Assembly (NCBI RefSeq): GCF_001039355.2
Contig: NW_019773670.1
Span: 343,079 to 407,078, forward strand
Reading direction: 5' to 3'
Length of the DNA stretch: 64,000 nucleotides
Origin: Lingula anatina
Taxonomy: Eukaryota; Brachiopoda; Lingulata; Lingulida; Lingulidae
Shown: positions 1 to 13,400 of the stretch, in pieces
How the letters are laid out: each line of letters begins with the position of its first letter
How positions within the stretch are numbered: the stretch's first letter is position 1
Translations under genes and position numbers: made by a program
Notes under the pieces: generated by a model
Told to the model about the DNA's origin: nothing
Databases searched by the model: none
The model's input: only the letters and a program-made list of their open reading frames with translations

Positions 1-3000
1 CTTTTTGCATGTTTTCTGGCCTTTAAATCTGCAAAATTGGCAAAGAAATGCCCATGGTTGCTATTGAACTTGAATAGAAATTCATATACTATGATATTGA
101 AATTGACCTTTGACCTACTTTTTCACCATGAACTGAGCTTTGCATATTTTCTTGCCTCTCATATCTTTAAAACTAGCAGAGATGTGCCCATTGTTTCCCC
201 AAGGTTTTCTCTTTTGTCAGCATATATGCACCATTGACAACACATTTCAAACCAATAGGCCTTTTGTCTAGAGAATACAGTAGTGATCAAGGGTAGGAAA
301 ATGCAAGTCAATTCGCAAATCTGCTTGATTGTACCATTTTTAGTTATATTTTTTTGCATATTTTGAGAACTCTTGTTGATTGCATCTTATAGAGCTTCTC
401 AAACACAAGACTGGTGATGGTGTCCCTTTTAGGAGGGGGGGGGGTCCATACGAATGCGCTTACTCCAGCTGGTGGTACAATATCCGGAGGCGGTATCGCC
501 TCTCTGATCCTCTAGTTTCTAAGAGCTTTTAGCTTTATTAGCTTAAATGCTAAAAATATTAATAGCAAGATGTTTAATGGAAAGAAAATGACAACCTTTT
601 TTGTTATCACTGAGCATTTGTTTGGTATCTGTTTATTCCAAATGCATTGTCATAAATAAGCATTTCTTTTTCTTTTCTTGTTTCTGCTAGTTATTAAATT
701 TTGAAAAGTTTGTAAACAGTTTATATGATAACATGAATGGGGATAGATTTTCATTCTGATGTTATTTCACCCTTCTTTTCTTCTGTGTGTATACACTCAA
801 GATTTCAAGAAAGACTAATCTGCCAGTTAATGTAGAATATAATACCCATTTATCTTATTAATCTTATGACTCTTGGACTAATCAAAGCAGCAGTAATGGG
901 CATCAAAATGTGATGATCTTTTATCCATAAATTGGTCATGCATATGGCATAAGAGCAGTGATAATAGAAGAGGAAGAAGGAAGTGTATTAAATGTATTTT
1001 ATGTATGGAATGTGAGCTTAGTTGGAACAACTTTTCAAATTATCTGTACTTGAATGCAGATATTGCCACTTTTGTTTTAGCTTAACTATTCATTATGGAA
1101 TTCAAAAGTTAATGAACGAATAATTTATTGGGCCGATGTAAATCATTTTTTACATTTGTACAACTTTGGTTTTCCATAATTTGCTAATTATGCAAGCAGA
1201 AAAGCTAAAACAATCCCCCTTTTATAGTACTTTAGATGAGATGGCAATGTAAACAGTAACAATAATAAAAATGATTTTTTAACTAAGAGCAACTAAAACT
1301 AGATCAAAAATATGTTATTTTGCAGATGATGCTCCTTTCTTTAAATGCACTATGACAATGAAGAATAATTTTTTTAAATCACTCAATACCCTGTGGGAAA
1401 AACATTGTAAATGTCCACCTGTCCAGGCATGCCTTGATCCTTGACACTGGTCAATAAATTGTCCAGAGAACCAATGGACTCTTTGTCCACCTGGTGGTCA
1501 CCATGTGTGGCTGATTATGACCATCTGTCAGCATTTTCTTTAGCCATGCTCACTGCAGCTTGTGACAGTAGTGTAAGAATTGATATCAATAATACTAATT
1601 GTTATAGGTTATACAGGCAGATTGTGAGTGGCTTTGTAGAGGAAAGATCAAGTGAAGGTGTAGCTGAACTTTTATGTTTAATGTGAAGAAATTAAATGCT
1701 ATATATACTTGTAATAGGATTATCCTAATCAATCTAATTCTTTTTTTTTTTTTTTTTTTTTTTGCTAATGATTCTTATACAGTTTTAGTAAACTGAAGCC
1801 CCGTGTTACTATGATGCCTTTGATAGACCTTTAAAATGTACTCAGACAGGTGACATTTTTTTTTTCAAATTGTAATCCTCCCTGTGACTCCAGGGCCAGA
1901 AAAAAAAGGGAGACATCTTATAGTCAGAGCATCCTGCAGCAGTGAGAGTTGTTCTAGGTGCCTGGTATGTAAAGGTTATGTTAGGACAAAGAGTTCCATC
2001 ATGCCTTATGAGCTTGTCAAACCTGGCAGAATTGTTCATGTAAAGAACAGTCTTTCCATGAGTGCTATAAAAATGCCAACAAAAGTTGCCCAATGAGGCA
2101 GAGAAACTAATATGGCATTGCTTTGTACGCCTTGACTCCAATTTCGCTCGGTCTGGCAAAGAATACATAAAGGTGCGAGGATTGTTTAGAGGAAAGAAAG
2201 GCCACTCTGTTAGTATGGCAGATAGGACACAGCCAATCCCTTCAAAAATGAATTGTTATCTTTTAAATGAATTCCATTTTTGTGTAAATAGCTCCCTTTG
2301 CAGGTAATTTACCTGATATTAGACTATAAAAGGTATGAAAATAGCCCAATTGAGCTGGAGACTTGGGACATTTAAGTTAAATGGTAATCAGGTGGGAATG
2401 ATACTATTAAAATGTCAAAGTAAAAGAGTATGAATGCCCTGGTCTCCTGTTTATCAGTTTACCTGTTTATAGTGGAGGCATGGAGAAACCAAACAGAGAA
2501 TACCATTGATCATGAAGTACATGTAGATGAATAATGATAGGGCGAACTGAGTTTTTATGATTATGGATATAAACCTAGTTAAATTTTTATGCAATCTTTA
2601 TTTGCCTGCCATGCTGACACTGTCTCTTTAATATTCGCTTAATGCTAATGTGGTCTGGGGAAAGGATAATAATGAAATGCGTTTCCAGTCCATTTGGGTC
2701 AGCCCAACTTTGTTATGACTGCAGAGATTGCTGGCCATTTGATTACAAATAACTTACCCCAGGGAGCAAATCTAATCACATTTTTACACCATCATAGTTG
2801 TTGAGGTAACCCTTGTGCCATAGTATTTGTTTTGTATGTTTTCTTGTTTGTTTATTTGTGGTAAACTGGTAAGGGTAAGGGTAGTCCAGACAGGGAGCCC
2901 TGTATGAATTTTTATGTTTACAGGTGATATATGCAAATGATAAGATTTGATCATTTTTATTTGCAACTTATTTTACCAGAGATGCAGAGAATTTCCTGAA

Positions 3001-4197
3001 TATATAGACACAATATTGCTGATACTCTGTTTCATGAAAAAATGTTCCAGAAACCCTGGCATTACAGAATTTTTTACATCAAAGCTTCCTCTTGAACTTG
3101 GTACAAGATCCTACTGAGAACAAATTATACTTCTCTGTTTACCTGCAGTGAAGGGAATTCACAGTTAATTTGTTTTCCTATAAAACTTTATTAATACTTC
3201 ATGGACCCATATAGCTTCAGGGGGAAAACATAAGGAAAATGTGTCCCAGGAGACCCGAGTTGTTTTTTCTTGGTGCGATTTTATTGGATTTTCTGACCGG
3301 GTCACTCTGGTCATTTGGCTGTGTTCACAAAGCAAGACCGAAGAATGAAAAAAGGACTAAATTGTGTTATTTGATACCACCTCAAGACCAGCTAAATGTT
3401 ATCTCACTCTTGCATGAAGGATATTACTAGTAGCCAAATTCCATGTTACTTAATTAAGTCATTCCAAATTGCTTTACTTGCATGGTGAATATAAAACATT
3501 AACGGTATCTTAAATTTAAGTCATGATTCATATTTGACTCAGTAATAATAAATACAATTTGTGTTACATTTAAAGCTGATTTAGTTAAGTATTACTATTT
3601 TGATTTGCTATATAAAAATTATCCACAGCTGAAGGTATTTGTGTCATATAGTGTTATTAGTACTTTGGTAGCAGCAGGGTCAGTATGGATTATCCCCAGC
3701 ATATTAATAATATGGGATGAAAATGCATAGTTTAGTTTTTAGTTTTTCAGTCCAAGTTAGTCCATAGTATGAACTGAGCTGATCTCTTGCTGTCCCTGAA
3801 GCACACTCCTCTACTGATGATGCTGTCAGTTTAAGTTGTCTGTGAAATTAAGAATTATTCCTAGAGGAGTCATTGTGATTAGTATTTTAGATGAAGTACA
3901 ATACTAGTAGATCCCCAACAAAATTCTCATAGTAAAGCTATAATCTTTGCATTTCAGCATCTGGAGTAGAACTGTTTGTTCCCATAAGTGTAAAAACATT
4001 TAGAATAATTTACACTACAATTAGGTTAGAATACCTGAATATGGTATATCTTAATATGCCTTATTGATTTTTGTTGTTTCATGCCATTTTTCCAAGTGTG
4101 ACAAAAAACAAAACAAAATGGAAGGCATTATGATATTTTCCAGAAAACACTGGCTGTTATCACAGTCGAAATTTAAATGCTATTTCTTTGCTCTCAG
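1..4197. other. Upstream region or 5' intron of the otopetrin gene, no gene seen
   Basis: AT-rich non-coding DNA. The open frames are short, have no recognisable domains and are not flanked by convincing splice sites. If the exon ending at 4319 begins at the splice acceptor at 4196-4197, the true first exon of the otopetrin gene lies here or left of the window. I could not identify it. There is a poly-T run near 1741-1763 and a G run near 436. Confidence 0.5.
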
Positions 4198-4371
4198 CAA
4201 CTTTGAGGACAGGCAGTATATACCACACAACCCCCCCCCCNCATGGGCTCCCTGGAGTACAGAGCAGGACTGTGCAATGGTGATGTTCAGGCACTACGCA
4301 ACATGCAAGAAGCTTTCAGGTAAGATTTTTTAAAAACAGCAGACATGAATGGGCATTAACACAAGTGGGAA

Positions 4372-4403
<32 letters not shown>

Positions 4404-7400
4404 GTTTTGAAAAGATCTCCAAAGGTTGGATGTTTCTCTTGTGGTATTGGAAAACTGTACAATTATCTGACATGTTTTTGTTCTGATTTAAGTGGGAAAT
4501 TTTTCTTTTTTTCCGTGGTGGTTTACTTTTTTATAACCCAAAATCATGTCTGAATTATCTTATACTTAGATTGCAATGCCAAAGCCTTAGTCATGAAGGT
4601 CATTTTCTTGATCTGAAACAAACATCATAACATTCTGCATAGCATTTCACCTAAGAAACAAGTTCAATCGTGTCCTTTTTTCAGGTGACAAAGCATTTTT
4701 TGCCAGCTATATCTTCAAGGGGCCTGGTAATTGTTCTCTTTGATCAACTTTCTGCAATTCTTCTCTGGGTGTGCATCTAGGAATTTCCTCTGATCAAAGC
4801 TCTCATGAAATATCGCCTGGCAAATAATTGAAAACGGCCTATAGAGCACATATTTGCTCAGATGTTATTCTGAAGAAATGAGATGTATGATCTTTGCACA
4901 GCAAATTCAAACTCCCAATCCATGCCAATATGTGTTCAAGGGAGTTGATTTTAGGGCTCATCTTAATCAAAGACTCCATGAATGATGGATGCCATTTCGT
5001 TTGAACTGGTTTGAGAACTTTTTTATTCTAAAACACCTCTCCAGATAAGATTTTATTTAAGGGGGACTGTTCATAATAGAAGTTACTGTTGTAGCAGGAT
5101 TTATCTATCTCAGAAGGAATTCTTGCATGGTCAATGAAAGCCTAATTGTCTGGTACGTTCCTCGTAATTCATAGTACTTGGGTAAAGTCGGAAAAACTTA
5201 GTGGTCCATGATGTTGTTGATTTTGCTTTGCCAGGGGGCATCCTGGACAATTAAGATGATCACAGTTTACATTGACTGCACCATGGCAAGAATCCCACTG
5301 AGATAGATCGATCCTGCTTGTATGATAACTTCTGTTCTAAACACAGTCTTAAATGGCACATGCAGAGCAGGATCTCTGTGACACTTTGTCCTTTACCTAG
5401 TTTTATATTCATGGTGATGTAATTTGTTTATCTAGTAAGACATAAAAGAACAGATAAATTTGATAAATTAAGTATCCTTTCAGTGGGGATTATCTTGTGC
5501 TTCTTGGCAAAATAGACTGAGGTAATTCTGTACCTCCCATCTTTTTTTATCAGGTCAACTGATAATGATAAGCTCACCCTAAAAAGTAATTCTGCCCAAT
5601 TTAAATTTGTTGTAGCGCATTCAGAACAGTGTCCTAACAGATCCATGGATCAAATATAGCGACCAACTAAAAAGCATGCTGCTTAATTCCCAAGTAGACA
5701 CTGAATAGATTTCCTGTGGGGATTACGCAACAAGCATTTATGTGGGTTGGCCATATTTGATCCGCGGATATGTTACTTCACTGTCCTGAATACGCTGTTA
5801 CAGCCATTGTACATGTAGTAGAACAGGACCAACGGTGAAATTAGATGTGTTGCCTTTGGTGCACTCATCAAAATCGTACATCTTGCTGAGTAGGTTTGCT
5901 CAGAGATAGGCATGTGCAACTTGATTGGAAATGCTACTTGTACATAGAAGTGTACTTGAAAACACTACGTGGTCCTTTAAAGTTTCATGATAATCTTTGA
6001 GGAAAATAATGGGAATGTAATTTGAGTTGTATTGCATTTTGATTTGATTACATGCAGATCCTGACTGCAAAAAAAGGACTGTCTGTCTGAAAATTATTCT
6101 GTCTTCCTGTCCTGATGGTGTGATGTTACATAAATGACATAAGAGTGCTTGATAGGATTAAAATCACATTAAGCACAGGAAAGGAATATGTGATAAGTAT
6201 GCATTATAAAGGGAAATCGAGAAATAAAGTTTTAATCTGATTTTCACTTCTGCTGGCTTTTTTTGAGGTCAAAAACTATTTTTTCTGCAGAATATCTGAA
6301 GTAAAGTGCAAACTTTCAGGGATTTAAATATTTAATCTTGTGAATAAGAATTAATTATTTTTTATCTGTCAGTCAGTCAGGTTCAATTTGTATACAGACT
6401 GGCACATGAAGTCACTTGTTACAATACTGTATCAGGGTATGTGTTGGTGCGATTTAGATTATAGATCTGGCTTCCAGAACTGCGTTCTTTTTCCAATACC
6501 TTAATGCTGTGTCTAAACAGTAGAGCAGTTGTTCACAAGAGTGTGTCAACATAGAAATGGAATTTTACTATAATACAGATTACTTAACAAAGATCACATG
6601 TAACCACCTTGTGACTTCGTATTGGATTTTTACTTTCACATCAAGACTTAGTCATGGATCACTCTGTGTCATTTTAATTGGTTTTAACTGTTTTCAGTTT
6701 TTGTTTTCACTTTTCGTAGTTCATTTGTTCAATGCGTTGAAATATATCCTTTAAAAGAAATCAGTTTGTTTAGCAACTCCATAGTTCATAATGAACTTTT
6801 TGACTGAAGAAAATGAAGGAAGCTCGTGCAAGTGAAGGGCACATTTTTCTTTCACATTTGAGAAGCTTCAGAGTGCTTGAAGTTTTTACATTGATTTTTT
6901 GTGGCAGGGATCCTATTTTACTTGCGATCTAATGCTTTTACTGTTCCACCTTGGAAGAATGGCCAATGACAATTAAATGCAATTTGCCTTATGTACACAC
7001 ACATTGTCCCCAGGGTCAGCCAAACATTTTCACTCAGGACTTTTCAAATAGCCCGAGAGGCCCTCCCTATGGAAACTGTACCAACATCACTGATTCTTCT
7101 TCCCACCTATTTATTATACATGTAAGGGCCTGTTTTTGAAATGTGTAAACATGCAACTGAATGATAAAAGTCGGTGAGATGTTTTCTGCCGTCTCTGGCA
7201 TGTGGGCAGAAACCCCATCATCTTGAATATGTGTAAAAAGAGCTAGACCATTAGGGATTAACAGCAATTTCTGATTGATTAATCCATTGCAAATTGAAAC
7301 CCACACTGCCTTTATACGGTTGGATTACAGTTCAATCTTTGGCGTGTATTTGATGGAGTAAGCTGTTGTAAATAAGGAAATGTAGAATGAAATGATGCGG

Positions 7401-10400
7401 CATTGATTGCTACTGTATAATATTCCATTATGAGTTTTGGAGGTCATCTAGTATTGCTTAACGACAGTGTGATTTAGAGTGTGTTCACATTGAAACTATC
7501 ATACTAGGTAGTTTGAACCAACTCAGTGGGGATTCTTGCTGAATGCAATCAGATTATCAGATTAACACATCTCTTCTTGTTTCCAATGTACTCATATAGT
7601 CACCAGCTTTTCTGTATTCTACTCAATGCCAGGAGGAGGCTTGTTAATCTGATTGCATTCAGCGAGGGTCCCTGCAGAGTTAGTTCAAACTACCTTCTTC
7701 AATAGCATTCACTGTGAATGCACGCTTAGACTTACAAGGGTCCATGAAGTTAAATCTCGATGACCATTAAATTTTTGTGTCATGGAGAAGGTCATAATAT
7801 TGAATCTCTCAGTTCTTCCTCTCACTTAATCCTTTTGATAACTACCTAACTATGAGAATTATATACCTGGTAAGTGCAATTTAACCAACTGATGTAAAAT
7901 GCTGATCAAAAATTCTCGGGTGAAGATCAGCAACAGACAGCAGTACCTATTGAAATCAAGCCAACATCTGCACAGCACAAGTCCAATCAAAATGTTTCAG
8001 TTTTTGTACTTGTTTTTCTCCTAAAATCCAATCATTGCTGGCACTTAGTTCAGTGTGGATATTTGTTTGATTGTTCTATCAGCAATTGGATCCAATGAGA
8101 TTTGGTCTTTTGAAGTCTGCCGTGAAGACACTCAAAGTCTACTGGTATGTCACATGGTGAGATTGAGCAACGGCAAATTAGCTCTCTGCACGTTATAACA
8201 CAAATTGAAGTGAACCAACATCGACATCATTCCAGCTAGGCTTTTCACTCTCGATTTTGATTTGATTTTTTTTTTCTGCCCTGTTTAGTTCTTATGATAT
8301 TGATTGATCATTGCAGTTATTTTGGTTTATCGTGGTAACACATCATCATTGCATGACAGTGGAAAGAAAATGAGCATTTCTACAGGGCATTTATTATGAT
8401 GGTTGCATGTTTCTCATGCAATTTGTGTATGTTTTTCTTTGTTTTGTTTTCTTTTAAATGCCACTGTAATTTTCTTGGCAGAAACATTGTTTGCTTCTCC
8501 AAATGCCACTTTAATTTTCTTGATTGAAACATTGCTTGTGGCCCATAGAGGAATGCGTCTTGTGTTTTAAAATTATCTTTGAAGATAGTTTCTTCCATTT
8601 ATCAAAAACATAGTATCTCAGAAGTGACTTTCAGAAATTTGTCATTAGAAAATTTCACTTCAAAGTATTTTTCATGACACAGGATTAAATTCAATACTGT
8701 TTCAAAAATATTTGAAAATGAAGTCAAATTTTATACATACTTTTTCAACAGTTAAAGATTACTATGAAATTGGTTTTTCTTTTTTTGTGTGTAATGATAA
8801 ATAAGTTTTAAAAAGTATATTGCATCTTAAGAGACTAAAAATACTTTTTCTACTTATGTGGCATGCCCCTATGATGTTTCGAACCCTTCCTCAAAGGGCT
8901 TCTATCACGTATGCACTTGTTGACAATGTATTTTTTAATCAGTTACAAATGATTTTTTTTTTTTTTATCAAAGATTGACTTATCTTAGTTTGCTTTTTAT
9001 TTCTTCTTAAGCTGGTGCCTTCATTTTGTAAGAAGAAGGCAGATAATCTCAGGGGGTGGGGGGGGGGAGGGGACAGGGAGAATTCCTCACTTTAATGGAA
9101 AAATAATTTTGGCAGTAGATCTAGGAGCAAAAGATACATCAAAAAATCTGTACAGCAATACGAATTTCCATCCTTACTGTTCTTATCTAATCTTGACTTA
9201 TTTGGCTTTCAGGTTACTTGAGATACATGTTGGCGCTGTTCAAATGCCACTGGGGCAGTGATAAAACGCTCGACTTTTATTTCTTAGTTTGTTTCTGGCT
9301 AGAAAGGTTAAGGCATATCTGCCGAGTGTTCAAAGAGTTATGTTCATGTTATAAGACTTTTTGGCAGTTTTTCAGAATCAGTGGTTCGTTTCTTGATGGG
9401 AAATTTAGAAAGGTAAAAATGTTAAAAAATGATATTTAGTATGCATATATAGCTATTGTCATTTTTAAGTCTTTCTTTGCCAATAAGGTTGAACCAAATT
9501 TATCCCCCCCCCCCCCCCCCACTCCAAACCAGGTGTTGGTTTGCTCTTTTTCTATCTTTCCACAGGCTTGTATAGCATCTATTATATCTATTTTTACCCT
9601 AACACTTATTATATGATTGAACAGCATTAGCAAAGAAATTAGATTAAAACAGTATATGTAATAGCTACTTAAGATTAATTACTGGAGTAATCCCATTTCT
9701 AGACTATTTATGGGCCTTATCAACTTACTAAGGAGAAGATAAATGAAAACAGTTACAAGCTAGCTGCAGTGCTATGTCACAGAACTTAAATTGAAGAGAT
9801 CGATTGTTTTCATATTCTTTACAATAAAATGGTAGTCAGTAATTGAAAACAAAGAGAGAGAGTACAAGTAATGAAATGAAAAAGATCTCAAGTGAAAAAG
9901 CAGATCGAGTTGGCAACAATGTACGTACAATTCAATAACTCTCCTTATGATTTGGATGCAGCCAACCCAGCATCTTATCAGACACCTCTGTAAGGTTACA
10001 GACTTAGTTACCCTTGCCCATAGGGAAGGACTCAAAATAGATCAATGCAGATAGGGGATTTTTTTATTCTTTTCTGTGAGAAATTGCACCACAAATTGGT
10101 TTTGAGACATTGGTGTTGTCATGGGGCAGTTTCAGGTGGTGGAAGAAGATGTAGTTTGGCCGAAAGGAGCCACATCGCTTAGAAATCTGCCAGTGCTAAT
10201 GCCGTAGGTTTATAGGTTTTGGTCATAATTACTGGGATAGATTGGGTACTGACAGTGTGCAAAAGCAGTTTGTTTATGCAGAAAGCTTATATTCTCATGG
10301 AAAACATACGAGTAGATGCATGTCTCCTTGATCCTCCTACCTGTAGTTCTTGTTAGAATTTTTTTCCCAATGAGGTGCATGTGTACACTTGCTGGGTTAC

Positions 10401-13400
10401 CACCTCTTCTTTTTTCTACACTTAATATTTTGTGTCAAAATTCCATTTTAACTGAAAGAACATACTTAGCCTCCTTTTATCTTGGCAGGTTAGACCTTTA
10501 TCTTATAAATATGGTTGTTCTACAGAATGTTTCTAGTTCAGAAGTAAAAACTGCAAATAATATCATTTAGGTACTAGACAAGTAGCTTTTCCCTACTCCT
10601 AACCCCATTCCCAAAGGAGCCCCTCCTAACTCACCTGGCATTTACATGTAGTTTATGGTAGCAGTCAATTAACTAATAACAAGGAATTCCAGGTGAAATG
10701 GCTGGAAAGCAGGGTATTATGCAATGGCCCCCATCTTCCCAGCAAGAGCATGGGGTACCTGTTGATTGATATGTCACTAATGGCTATTGGAAAATATAAC
10801 CTTTAGTTGCTGGTCAACTTTTTGTGGGTGGATCAGGATAGAGCATAAGGAATGCTAGAGTAGTGCTTAGTAAGTTAGTATGTAGTTCTTTTTCTCTCAC
10901 ATTTTAGATGTAGCCATGGGTTTTTTTTTAATTATTGTTACTTTTCTACAATTGAGAATTAGTTTCAGATCTGATTCCAAGTTCAAGTATATGAAGAGAT
11001 TCCTACAACTGGTACTAATGGTAGGATTCCTTCAAGATACACAAACACATGTAGACTACTACATATGGCACTTAATACATGGCTATACTGCACAGGTGTG
11101 ATAGACAGTTAAGCTACCTGTCAGTTACCTGTGAGGGGGGAGACTGATTGTAATTAAGGCTCACCCTGACACTGGTGATCAACTGCTGCCCCCTGTTGTG
11201 GTAGTTTACTCAAAATAGGAAATACCCCATTCATAATTGTTTTGCTGTAAATTAACCACTTGATGTTCACTTCAATGTTTGGGACACTTGAAGCAATTGG
11301 CCGTTCCTTATTTATTGGGCTGGCAGAACCTTTAAGTTTGTGGTAGAACTGCCAGGCCACACATTTTCAGTGTACTGCTTAAAAATATAATGGATCTTGC
11401 ACTTTTTGAGAATTTGAATATTTTAAACTAGGGCTTCATGAATATTATTACAGACATGTATAGGGTTTAATTATCACATATGTAGTAATAATGTTTTTGT
11501 TTGAATAAAAATGCTACTCTTTTTTTCATGTTGGCAGACTTTCATAAAGCCCAGATGTGCTTTTAAAGCATCCTTTTTATACTTATTCAATTACTTAAAG
11601 CCAGGGTTTATTACTTTTCTTTTACATGTTAATGATACTTAATGATCTGAACAAAACAAAAAGTTCTTTGAATATGATTTAAAATTAGAATAATTGCGTT
11701 TTTCATAAAATCATCAGAAAAATAATTACTACAGAGTTGAGTGAGTCATGTTATGTTACCAATACATAATTGAATCCTTTATGTCACTGTCATAATGCAT
11801 GCCTTTCATCTTCATGAGGGCCATATTGCCGCTGGCAGGACAAAGTCGTACTATTATTTTCCCTAGGTGATTTATAAGTGTGTGTAATGGTAGGTGATGT
11901 CTCTTGTCATTTGTCTTAAGCCTAATCCAGATAGGGGAGCTGGTACAAAACAATCAGCACTTTGTAAAGTATTTACAGTCTGTCACTTCTTTCGACTATG
12001 AAAGTGTGTTGGGCTCATTAAAAAAAGCAACTCACACTTCACAGAGAGAGTTGGAAAAGTGCTGTGGTATAATAAAGTGGATGCTGGTTGTCACATGGGA
12101 TAACAGCTACAGATGTGAGAGGTATTCAGAATCTCATCTGGTGTCCTTGATTAAACAGTTCTTTTTCATTATGGCTGAAGTTATGAACACGAAGGCTGTG
12201 CCATCATCTGTAATGCAATAATGTGTCATTTCGAGTTTGATGTGGTTTGCATGTCACTGTATGAAAGAAAACAGCTATGTATTGTCACATTTTTAATTGT
12301 CTTTCTGTCAGAGATGCTTTCTTGAGTTATTAGGTGATTACAGAGATGAATTGATTTGAGAGAGAGTGTGAGGAAGAGGAAGAAAGAAGTGAGACATGCA
12401 TGCAAGCAAAACAAACAATAAAAATTTGTACATTTGTCATCAACATAATGATGTTAAAAAACACTTTTTACAGCTAAATCACAAACAAAACGCGACTTGA
12501 GTTGTTCCTCACTTCTGCGGAACATATTACTGATCAATTAAAAATGATAATTCTTAATTACATATTGAACTCCAATATTCAATTCTTTCAGATCCAGCCT
12601 GTTCAACATCCTTAGTGGGCTGTACTCCATCTTTGTCATCATCCTTGGTGCTGTGCTGCCCATTGCTGAAATATTTGCACAGCCTGTGGCTATCAACTTC
12701 TTTGAGGTAAGGCATTTATGCTGCATTTACATTGAAGACGGGCTGACCCTGGGATGGAGGCGGGCCTTTGTGTGTGTGTGTGTGTGTGGGTGGGGGGGGG
12801 GGGTTAACTTGACTGTTGTGAACAGAAATCATGACATACCCACCAGTTTATGTTCAGGTAGAGGGAACTATAAAAGTATACCAGTAATAAAAAAATTAAA
12901 ATAATTGTGAGTTGAGAAACTTTCCAGGTCATGTTGATAGACACATACTGCACCTGTTATTACATGGACAGGTGATCAGCAGATGAAAAGTTCACTTGAC
13001 TTTTTTTGTTAGTTCTGTTAAGATTCAAAGGGCGCAGAACTAAACAGCTACATGCATATTATCCTGGTGCAAGCCTGACATGAACTTGTATACAATTCTG
13101 AGCTTTAGGCTTTTAGATTTTCCATTAATTGGGAGTCATTTGAGCAGACGTCTTCTAGGGCAGGTATCTGCCACCAGGTGGTGCTGTAGATAAACTGCCA
13201 AAAGCTTATCATTTGTTTAGATTAAAAAGAGTTTTAGAAAAGATCTGTTGATAATTAAAAAACCAGACCCTTTAATAATTGCCTCATTAATTGAAAATGT
13301 CGGTAAGGCTGTTTGCTCTAATCTTTGACACAGATTAAAAATGGAAATTGGTTTTGTGCGTGTTGTACGCATGATATATTCAGTATTTTGTTGGGTATAG

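Larger units (their letters stand above)
4320..12591 (+). other. Otopetrin intron 1 (8.3 kb)
   Basis: Intron bounded by a GTAAGA donor and a TTCTTTCAG acceptor; the split codon (AG + A) is rebuilt in phase. It holds at least two inverted-repeat elements, at about 5.6 and 7.5 kb, and homopolymer runs near 9060 and 9510. I saw no other gene. Confidence 0.75.

Noticed and set aside
11904-12221. 105-codon plus-strand open frame in otopetrin intron 1
   Set aside because: No recognisable motif and no link in phase to the otopetrin exons.
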